In this document: piece after piece, positions 57,521 to 64,000 of the stretch
How positions within the stretch are numbered: position 1 is the stretch's first letter
Layout of the letters: every line of letters starts with the position of its first letter
DNA from: Sinorhizobium fredii USDA 257
Lineage (GTDB): Bacteria; Pseudomonadota; Alphaproteobacteria; Rhizobiales; Rhizobiaceae
Direction: 5' to 3'
NCBI RefSeq assembly: GCF_000265205.3
Contig: NT_187151.1
Location: 1 to 64,000, forward strand
Length of the DNA stretch: 64,000 nt
Made by a program: the position numbers and the translations under genes
The notes under the pieces: generated by a model
Databases searched by the model: none
The model's input: only the letters and a program-made list of their open reading frames with translations
Told to the model about the DNA's origin: nothing

Positions 57521-59614
57521 ATGGCCAACGCCCTGCGTAAATTCACCGAGTATGCGCCGGCCAACCCGGACTTGATGGTCGCGTTGATGCTGCTTCTGGC
57601 CGTCAGTATGATGGTCATGCCAATACCGGTCGTGGCGGTCGATGCGCTGATAGGCTTCAACATGGGTTTGGCTGTACTGCTGCTGATGGCGGCCCTGTAT
57701 GTCAGCACGCCACTTGATTTTTCCTCTTTGCCCGGCGTCATTTTGATTTCCACGGTATTCCGTCTGGCGCTCACCGTCGCGACGACGCGACTAATCCTGG
57801 CCGAGGGCGAGGCAGGCAGCATCATCCACACGTTCGGCAGTTTTGTGATCTCAGGCAATATTGTCGTGGGTTTCGTTATATTTCTGGTAGTGACCATGGT
57901 GCAGTTCATGGTTCTCGCGAAAGGCGCCGAACGCGTGGCAGAAGTGGCGGCGCGCTTCACCCTCGATGCTTTGCCAGGCAAGCAAATGGCGATCGACGCA
58001 GAGTTGCGGAACGGTCACATCGATGCCGACGAATCCCGCAGGCGGCGCGCCGCATTAGAAAAAGAAAGCAAACTTTATGGGGCGATGGACGGCGCGATGA
58101 AGTTTGTGAAGGGTGATTCCATCGCCGGGCTAGTGGTTATCTGCATCAACATGCTGGGCGGAATTTCCATCGGCCTGCTCTCGAAGGGCATGTCGTTCGC
58201 CCAGGTGCTGCATCACTACACTCTGCTGACGATAGGTGATGCGTTAATCTCGCAGATTCCCGCCCTGCTGCTCTCAATTACAGCGGCAACCATGGTTACT
58301 CGTGTAACTGGGGCTTCGAAACTCAACCTCGGTGAGGACATAGCCAATCAACTCACCGCCAGTACACGAGCATTGCGGTTGACGGCCTGCGTCCTGGTGG
58401 CCATGGGCTTCGTTCCTGGTTTCCCTCTGCCTGTCTTTTTTATGTTGGCCGCAGTCTTCGCGGCGGCAAGCTTCGTCAAAGGTGACGTCCTAGATGCCGA
58501 CAAAGTCGATGCTACAACTGTAACTCCGGCGGAGTCTCAAACGCGAAACGTGGCTGCGCAGCCAAATCCCATTGGCGTCTTCCTCGCGCCGAGCCTTACG
58601 AATGCGATCGACCAGGTCGAATTGCGGCAGCACATTGCGCGTATTTCCCAACTAGTCTCGGCCGATCTCGGCATTATCGTTCCTCCGATCCCAGTCGATG
58701 TCGACCAGCAGCTGCCCGAGTCGCAATTCAGGATAGATGTCGAAGGCGTGCCCGTCGAACAGGATTTGATTAATCCGGCGCAGCTTTCCCTCGCAGACGA
58801 TCTGAAGAAGATTGAGTCAAGCGGCATCCCTTTTCGGCATGATCCTGAAACCCACAGAATTTGGGTTGAACAAAGCCACGAGCCGGCGCTCAAAGCCGCC
58901 GGTATCCGGCATCATAGTCCCAGCGAACTCCTTGCGATGCGTGTCCATGCGACGTTGACTTGCCATGCGCCGCGCTTGGTGGGTATCCAAGAGACCCGCC
59001 AACTACTGGGCCGGATGGAGCAGGAATACTCTGATCTGGTGAAGGAGGTGCTGCGTACCACGCCGATCCCCCGGATTGCAGATGTGCTGCGCCGCCTCTT
59101 GGGCGAAGGTATACCAATCCGAAATACCCGGCTCGTCTTGGAGGCATTGGCCGAATGGAGCGAACGTGAGCAAAACGTCGCCCTGCTCACGGAACACGTT
59201 CGTTCTGGAATGAAGCGGCAGATCTGTCACCGCTATGGCAGACACGGTGTCCTACCTGCCTTCGTCATGGAACGTGAGACTGAGGATGTGGTGCGCTGCG
59301 CGGTTCGGGAAACGGCTGCAGGCCCCTACCTCGCACTAGAGGATCGGCAAAGCGAGGCGCTGCTGTCACAAATGCGGCAGGTCTTTTCGAGCACGGCACC
59401 GGGCCAGACGCGCCCGATCGTCTTAACTTCAATGGATGTCCGACGCTTCGTCCGCGGTTTTCTTACCCGAAACGGTATCGAGCTTGCCGTACTGTCTTAT
59501 CAGGACCTCGCCTCCGATTTTAAAATTCAACCCGCCGGATCCATCAGGCTCCCGCCCAGTAATGGAACGTCAGGGGAACCTCGCAGTTTCCGCCCTTCTG
59601 CCACTACTGGATGA
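57521..59614 (+). CDS. rhcV: Export gate protein RhcV (SctV)
   Basis: A 697-residue FlhA/LcrV-type protein, the largest export apparatus part. About eight N-terminal helices contain the conserved FHIPEP-like loop region (LDALPGKQMAIDAELRNGHIDADESRRRRAALEKESKLYGAMDGAMKFVKGD in outline). The large cytoplasmic domain (about 350-690) forms the nonameric ring that receives chaperone-effector pairs. Intact. Confidence 0.96.
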   Translation: MANALRKFTEYAPANPDLMVALMLLLAVSMMVMPIPVVAVDALIGFNMGLAVLLLMAALYVSTPLDFSSLPGVILISTVFRLALTVATTRLILAEGEAGSIIHTFGSFVISGNIVVGFVIFLVVTMVQFMVLAKGAERVAEVAARFTLDALPGKQMAIDAELRNGHIDADESRRRRAALEKESKLYGAMDGAMKFVKGDSIAGLVVICINMLGGISIGLLSKGMSFAQVLHHYTLLTIGDALISQIPALLLSITAATMVTRVTGASKLNLGEDIANQLTASTRALRLTACVLVAMGFVPGFPLPVFFMLAAVFAAASFVKGDVLDADKVDATTVTPAESQTRNVAAQPNPIGVFLAPSLTNAIDQVELRQHIARISQLVSADLGIIVPPIPVDVDQQLPESQFRIDVEGVPVEQDLINPAQLSLADDLKKIESSGIPFRHDPETHRIWVEQSHEPALKAAGIRHHSPSELLAMRVHATLTCHAPRLVGIQETRQLLGRMEQEYSDLVKEVLRTTPIPRIADVLRRLLGEGIPIRNTRLVLEALAEWSEREQNVALLTEHVRSGMKRQICHRYGRHGVLPAFVMERETEDVVRCAVRETAAGPYLALEDRQSEALLSQMRQVFSSTAPGQTRPIVLTSMDVRRFVRGFLTRNGIELAVLSYQDLASDFKIQPAGSIRLPPSNGTSGEPRSFRPSATTG

Positions 59615-59630
59615 TAGGTGAGAACCAAAC

Positions 59631-60179
59631 ATGAATTCACATGAGAATAGAGTCGCCGCGCCGTTGCTTTCATTTCGTTTGAACTTAGTTCTCTTCGCAG
59701 TACTCTCCGTTCTGCCTCTCGGCGGTTGTGCTAGGTGGGATAACCCCGTTCTTTCAGTGAAGGAGACGTCAGCCCCACAATTGCTCGGCGCCAACCAAAT
59801 CAATGCGGCTACGCGCCAACGCATTTTGCGCGCCGTCGGTGAGGATGCTCAAGAGCGGGCTTTGCGGGATGATCTGAAGCAGCATCCAGGCAATGTCGAT
59901 GCGGCAATCCGTCTTACAAAAGCATTGGTGGCGCAGAAACGCCCGCATGAGGCGCTTCAGGTTTTAGACAACGTCTTGGTCGTGACCCCAGACAATTTGC
60001 GTGCATTGAATGCGAAGGCAGTCATCTTGGACATTGAGGGGCGGCATGACGCGGCACAAGAGCTGTACCGGCAAGCTCTCGAAACGAACCCAGAGAATCA
60101 GATGTTGCACCATAACCTCAATCTGTCTCTTGCGTTTGAAGGGAAGTCCGAACAGAGTACTTTGCCACAATCGCGATAA
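59631..60179 (+). CDS. y4yS: TPR lipoprotein y4yS (TadD-like)
   Basis: A 182-residue protein with a lipoprotein signal (LNLVLFAVLSVLPLGGC, lipobox LGGC near residue 33) and two to three tetratricopeptide repeats (VDAAIRLTKALVAQKRPHEALQVLDNVLVV, LRALNAKAVILDIEGRHDAAQELYRQALE). TPR lipoproteins of this build act as secretin assembly helpers in Tad pili (TadD) and as pilotins elsewhere. Its location in the T3SS unit points to a helper for RhcC2. ATG 59631. Confidence 0.82.
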   Translation: MNSHENRVAAPLLSFRLNLVLFAVLSVLPLGGCARWDNPVLSVKETSAPQLLGANQINAATRQRILRAVGEDAQERALRDDLKQHPGNVDAAIRLTKALVAQKRPHEALQVLDNVLVVTPDNLRALNAKAVILDIEGRHDAAQELYRQALETNPENQMLHHNLNLSLAFEGKSEQSTLPQSR

Positions 60180-60659
60180 CGTTGCTGTGATGACCATTCA
60201 CCTTTGAGAAGCAGACGCAGGCACGTCGTGCGTGCCTGGGGACGAGGCAGGCCCTATAGCAATTGAGCGCTGAACACGACACTAAAGGGACGGAACTGAG
60301 CGGCTAATCCTATTTTCTGACAGCGGCTCTGGTTTGAATTGGCGCTGTGTCCGTGGCGCTCGACACCGAGGGCGCGGCCGGCGCGCGGCGTACAGCGTTT
60401 TGTCGGTCCGGTTATTGACCTTGCCCCCATCCGCCTATCTCAGGGTCGCGTTACCGCTGAACTGCCGTTGTCCTGACGATCATCATCGGTTCGCTGCGCT
60501 CCAGGATAAATCCCAGCCGAGCTCACGGGTGCAACACGCAGGCCAGGGTCTTTATAATAGTAGTGCGTAAATGGGGGCTCATCAAATGGAGCCAATTTGG
60601 TTCCCTAGGCGATTAAGCAGCATTCTGCATCAAAAGTGTCACCCTACAGAATAATGATA
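60180..60659. other. Gap downstream of y4yS
   Basis: No recognisable gene. It contains the hairpin at 60218-60238. Confidence 0.5.
60218..60238 (+). terminator. Hairpin downstream of y4yS
   Basis: CAGGCACG and CGTGCCTG form an 8-bp stem with a 5-base loop, 39 bases behind the y4yS stop. There is no T-run, so it is only a possible terminator or mRNA stabiliser. Confidence 0.4.
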
Positions 60660-61700
60660 GCATTAATATTGCAGCATAGTGTAGCTTCTGACTCTTCGTC
60701 CGGTAGTTTCGTTCAGACGATGGTGCTGACCGATATCGCTACGGGCTGGACCGAGTGCGTGCCAGTCCGCACGCGCGAAAGCGGTCTCGTTATCGCTGCC
60801 CTCAATCAGGCCCGCTCGCTGTTTCCATTCCCGCTGCAGGGCGTGGACTTCGACAACGATAGCGCCTTCATGAACGAACGTGTGGTCTGCTGGTGCCGAA
60901 GTCAGGGATTGGAGGTGACCCGTTCGCGAGCGTATCGAAAGAACGATCAGGCTTGGGTCGAGCAGAAGAACGGCGCGATCGTGCGACGGCTGGTCGGTTA
61001 CGGAAGGCTCGTCGGCGCGGAGGCGACGGTTGTCCTTGGGCGTCTCTACGACGTGGTGCGTCTGTACGGCAATCTGTTCCAGCCTTCGTTCAGCTGCGAG
61101 AGAAGACACGGATCGGCGCCCGCGTCGTCAAACGCTACCATCCGCCCGTGCCGCCTATCGCGCGGGTGGTTGCCCATTCCGGTGTGGCCGAGGCCGATAA
61201 GGAGCGGCTGCAGGCGATGTTGGAAAGGGAAGATCCGGTGATGCTGTTTGCCGGAATTCGTGCCGCACAGGAGGAGCTCGGAAAGCGGGTCGATCGCCGT
61301 GGCTTGAATGCCGGGACCGAAGAACCGCTCGCCATCGATCTGCAGCGATTCACCGTGAGCTTGAAGACAGCCTGGCAGGCTGGAGAGAAACGGCCGACAC
61401 ATCGGCGGCCCTATCGGCGGACCAAGCCTTACCCGAAAAGGCCGAGCATGCTGGAGCCATTCGAGCCCCAGATTCGAGCGTGGCTTGAGGCAGATCCGGC
61501 GCTCTCGGCAGCCGCGGTGCTCCAGCGCCTTGTGAGCGCCGATCCGTCACGCTTCACCAAGAAAGCGCTGCGGACGGTGCAAATGGCCGTCAAGGCTTGG
61601 CGCATGGAAATAGCCGGGCAGATCATACTCGATGGCGACTGGATGAAGCGCGCGCCCGTATCTCCTCCCGCCGCGGCGGGAGGAGATACGGGCCATCTCA
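60660..61700 (+). pseudogene. Integrase-core transposase remnant (ISNCY-like)
   Basis: The first frame reads an rve-type core lacking its N-terminus: TMVLTDIATGWTECVPV, GVDFDNDSAFMNERVV, RKNDQAWVEQKNGAIVRRLVGY (the D-D-E pattern is visible). After a shift near 61090 the next frame continues REKTRIGARVVKRYHPPVPP and runs to about 61700 with a long basic C-terminal part. The N-terminal helix-turn-helix is missing. Family placement is tentative. Confidence 0.65.
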
Positions 61701-61808
61701 ATGCCCCCAATTCAGTAACATTCCTGGGTGAGGCAATAGGAGGGGTCAGTTCTTCGATTCGCTTGACATTCCGGCTCTATCTCCCCCGATGCTCTCTCAG
61801 AGGTATAT

Positions 61809-62356
61809 TCACGCAAATCGCCATCGCACCGTCATTCTCGCATTGACCTGTGGAACGACCATGAAAGGGGCGCACGACGATATCGCGTCCTGCATCAGGG
61901 TTCTGGACCAAGTCGGGATCGATCCGCACCGACGCTTTGTCCACGTCGAGGGCGCGCTGAATGCAATGGTACTTCCCTTTGTCGATGGCTTACAGAGAGG
62001 CATCCGCCCTTCTTTCCGGCAGTCGAGGGTCTTCCGCCGTCAGCTACCTGCGCTCAGATGATGCGACCCCGATGGGATCGCGAAACGGCCACGCCGTTCT
62101 CGCGATTTGGAACCGGCCGATGCGCCTTGACATCGCTGGTTTCCGCAACAATCCCCGTGCCTGCATCGAACGCGCGGAGGGCTTCGCAGCAGCACTTCGC
62201 TCGGTGGGCGTCTTGGTGTTGCTCAATCCGTGGTCATTGACGGTTGTGTTTCCAAAACAATCGGGGATGGCTCGTCAACGAATACCAACTCGCATGCAAT
62301 GGAGGTTCTGCCCACGCGATCGTCATGCCAAGCGTCAAAGCAGATCTCATCTATGA
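61809..62356 (+). pseudogene. PLP-dependent histidine decarboxylase-like remnant
   Basis: Scattered frames read like the middle and C-terminal parts of a pyridoxal-dependent decarboxylase: ALTCGTTMKGAHDDIASCIRVLDQVGIDPHRRFVHVEGALNAMVLPFVD, then a jump over the segment with the PLP Lys, SYLRSDDATPMGSRNGHAVLAIWNR, RACIERAEGFAAALRSVGV, LLNPWSLTVVFPK. The Asp before ALNAM is Glu here (HVEGA; the family has HVDGA). Deletion of the Lys region and frame changes show it is dead. Confidence 0.65.
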
Positions 62357-62448
62357 TCATGGCCTTCCTTGGAGGCAGCTTCCTGATTGCTGGTGACGGC
62401 CTGACGACCGGAAGCATTGTCGCGTCAGCCTCGCTCTTGTCGCCGACC
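62357..62448 (+). pseudogene. EamA-type transporter remnant, left part
   Basis: A short membrane stretch GGSFLIAGDGLTTGSIVASASLL looks like a helix of a DMT/EamA transporter. It adjoins the IS630 insertion. Its reading frame does not line up exactly with the right part, so decay began before the insertion or continued after it. Confidence 0.35.
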
Positions 62449-62450
62449 TA

Positions 62451-63587
62451 GTGGTATCCGCCTAACATAAGAGTCCGTATGGGATTCCCGTGCGTATGCG
62501 AGTGTGGCGCATGCGCACAGGAATAGCCTTCACCGTTTCGCCGACCGATCGCCAACGCCTGAGAGCCCTCATCAGTGATCGCAATGCGCCGCAGAAGCAC
62601 GTCTGGCGCGCCGAGATCATCCTGCTGAGTGCCGATGGCGTCGGCACCGTCGAGATCATGCGACAGACCGGCAAGTCGAAGACCTGCGTGTGGCGCTGGC
62701 AGGAGCGCTTCGCCACGGAAGGCTTCGAGGGTCTCTTGCGCGACAAGACGCGCCCCTCGCGCATTGCGCCGCTCGGGCCGGAGATCGGCGAGCAGGTGGT
62801 GGCGCTTTCGCTTGCCGACCCGCCGGGCGAGACGACGCACTGGACTGCCGACATGATGGCGGCCGAGGTGGGCGTCAGCGCCAGCGCGGTGCGCCGCATC
62901 TGGAAGGCGCACGGTCTCCAGCCCCACCGCTGGCGGGCCTTCAAGCTCTCCAACGACCCGCAGTTCGTCGCCAAGCTCAAAGACGTTGTCGGCCTCTACG
63001 TCGACCCGCCGGCCCATGCCATCGTGCTGTCGGTCGACGAGAAGAGCCAGATCCAGGCGCTCGACCGCACCCAGCCCGGCCTGCCCCTGAAGAAGGGCCG
63101 GCTCGGCACCATGACCCACGACTACAAGCGGCATGGCACGACCACGTTGTTTGCCGCCCTCAACGTGCTCGACGGCACCGTCATCGGCAGGAACATGCAG
63201 CGTCACAGGCATCAGGAGTTCATCCGTTTTCTCAACGCCATCAACGCCCAAGTGCCGGCCGACAAGGCGATCCACGTCATCCTCGACAACTATGCCGCCC
63301 ACAAGCATCCCAAGGTGCGCGCCTGGCTCGACCGCCATCAGCGCTTTACCTTCCACTTCACGCCGACGTCCTGCTCGTGGCTCAACGCCGTCGAGGGCTT
63401 CTTCGCCAAACTGTCGAAGCGTCGCCTCAAGCGCGGCGTCTTTCATTCGGTCGTTGACCTCCAGGCCGCCATCAACCGCTTCCTTACAGAGCACAACCAA
63501 CAACCCAAGCCCTTCACCTGGACCGCCGATCCCGACAAAATCATCGCTGCCGTCAAACGGGGGCACCAAGTGTTAGATTCCATCCAC
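62451..63587 (+). mobile_element. IS630-family insertion sequence (1137 bp)
   Basis: Ends GTGGTATCCGCCTAACA and, read inward from the right, GTGGATGGAATCTAACA are inverted repeats. TA is present on both sides (62449-62450, 63588-63589), the duplication of the IS630/Tc1 group. Confidence 0.88.
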
Positions 63588-63590
63588 TAG
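62496..63590 (+). CDS. tnpA: IS630-family transposase
   Basis: A 364-residue transposase in one frame: two helix-turn-helix units (IMRQTGKSKTCVWRWQERFATEGFEGLL, GVSASAVRRIWKAHGL), then a DDE domain with Asp in VLSVDEKSQIQAL, Asp in IHVILDNYAAHKHP and Glu in SWLNAVEGFFAKLSKRRLKRGVF. The stop codon uses the TA of the right target duplication. Start ATG 62496 or 62511 is uncertain. Intact. Confidence 0.9.
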   Translation: MRVWRMRTGIAFTVSPTDRQRLRALISDRNAPQKHVWRAEIILLSADGVGTVEIMRQTGKSKTCVWRWQERFATEGFEGLLRDKTRPSRIAPLGPEIGEQVVALSLADPPGETTHWTADMMAAEVGVSASAVRRIWKAHGLQPHRWRAFKLSNDPQFVAKLKDVVGLYVDPPAHAIVLSVDEKSQIQALDRTQPGLPLKKGRLGTMTHDYKRHGTTTLFAALNVLDGTVIGRNMQRHRHQEFIRFLNAINAQVPADKAIHVILDNYAAHKHPKVRAWLDRHQRFTFHFTPTSCSWLNAVEGFFAKLSKRRLKRGVFHSVVDLQAAINRFLTEHNQQPKPFTWTADPDKIIAAVKRGHQVLDSIH

Positions 63591-63775
63591 GTTACGCCAG
63601 CTTTATCTTCGCATGGAAGCTTTTCCGCGCTCTTCGCAGCCGTGTTCTTCGGGGAACGGCTAACAGGTCCAGGGATGTCTGCGGCACTGGCTATCGTCGT
63701 TGGTGCGTTGATCACTTCCATGCCTGAGCGCCGTGTCGTCTCCATGCAAATAGGCCCAATTGGCGAAGGGGAGTA
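63588..63775 (+). pseudogene. EamA-type transporter remnant, C-terminal part
   Basis: Frames read GYASFIFAWKLF, then, after a shift, ALFAAVFFGERLTGPGMSAALAIVVGALITSMPE. This is the last two helices of a DMT/EamA family transporter (the FAAVFFGERL motif). No start and no intact frame. Confidence 0.5.
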
Positions 63776-63779
63776 GGGC

Positions 63780-63840
63780 ACCGGTCGATCCTTCTCCCGA
63801 CGAACTGCTCAAGCACGTCTCGCTGCTCAGTTCGGAGCAC
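63780..63840 (+). pseudogene. Possible Tn3-family TnpA tail
   Basis: The frame PSPDELLKHVSLLSSEHI resembles the C-terminal end of Tn3 transposases (usually LLxHLSPLGWEHINLTGDY). Only about 20 residues match. The rest of the window to 64000 shows no recognisable gene. Confidence 0.3.
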
Positions 63841-64000
63841 ATCAGTCGCGATCGTCGCAAGCAGCGGATGGTGCCGCCGGCGCGAGTGGACTTGAATGCC
63901 TGAAGAAAGACTCCAGCGAACTTACGGACGTATGCATGTTGCTCGGTCGCCATCACCGATAAGTTCCCTTTCTCCACAATCGCCTCGAGACTGGGCTTGA

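Noticed and set aside
62448..63569. Long minus-strand frame over the IS630 transposase
   Set aside because: Mirror of the transposase codons with low-complexity composition.

Overview
The window looks like part of the symbiotic replicon of a rhizobium of the Sinorhizobium (Ensifer) fredii type. It holds nifHDK with a NifA/sigma-54 promoter, a nodD2-like regulator, a nod box in front of ttsI, and a complete-looking rhizobial (Rhc-I) type III secretion locus in the gene order I know from pNGR234a (y4xI to y4yS). I assign the organism from gene order and protein lengths, not from a database search.

Layout. 1-13.1 kb is accessory debris: three IS6-family ends or copies, a nopP effector paralogue with its own tts box, a Tn3 transposase remnant carrying two group II introns (apparently one inside the other), truncated IS3, IS110 and integrase genes, and an intact hipBA toxin-antitoxin pair between two inverted IS6 copies. 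13.4-20.0 kb is the nitrogenase block: nifH, nifD, nifK, the DUF269 and DUF683 genes, a decayed fdxB, an ExoX-like small membrane protein, and a second, decayed DUF269-DUF683 stretch. 20.0-26.4 kb holds a flavin-dependent halogenase-like gene split by an IS5 element, followed by an IS21 element that is itself split by an IS3 element. 26.5-31.8 kb is the regulatory hinge: nodD2, nod box, ttsI, rhcC2, y4xK. 32-33.1 kb is an IS110 element. 33.6-34.8 kb is nopL with its tts box.

34.9-41.9 kb is a tightly overlapping minus-strand operon (y4xM, y4xN, y4xO, y4xP, y4yA, y4yB). Read together, it looks like a pathway for a diaminopropionate-based NIS-type metallophore, similar in logic to staphyloferrin B. 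42.1-60.2 kb is the secretion machine: nopX, rhcC1 (nolW), nolB, nolT/rhcJ, nolU, nolV/rhcL, rhcN, y4yJ, rhcQRSTU, nopP, nopC, nopA, y4yQ, rhcV, y4yS. 60.2-64 kb is again debris: an integrase-type transposase remnant, a decayed histidine decarboxylase-like gene, an EamA transporter remnant split by an IS630 element, and perhaps a Tn3 tail.

How the parts work together: plant flavonoids acting through NodD proteins would switch on ttsI from the nod box. TtsI would then activate the tts boxes in front of nopX, nopL, nopC-nopA-y4yQ-rhcV-y4yS, both nopP genes and probably nolB. Two genes of this system carry apparent one-base deletions: rhcN (C-terminus) and y4yA (C-terminus with the active-site Cys region). 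They are either sequencing errors or real lesions that would affect secretion and the metallophore pathway.
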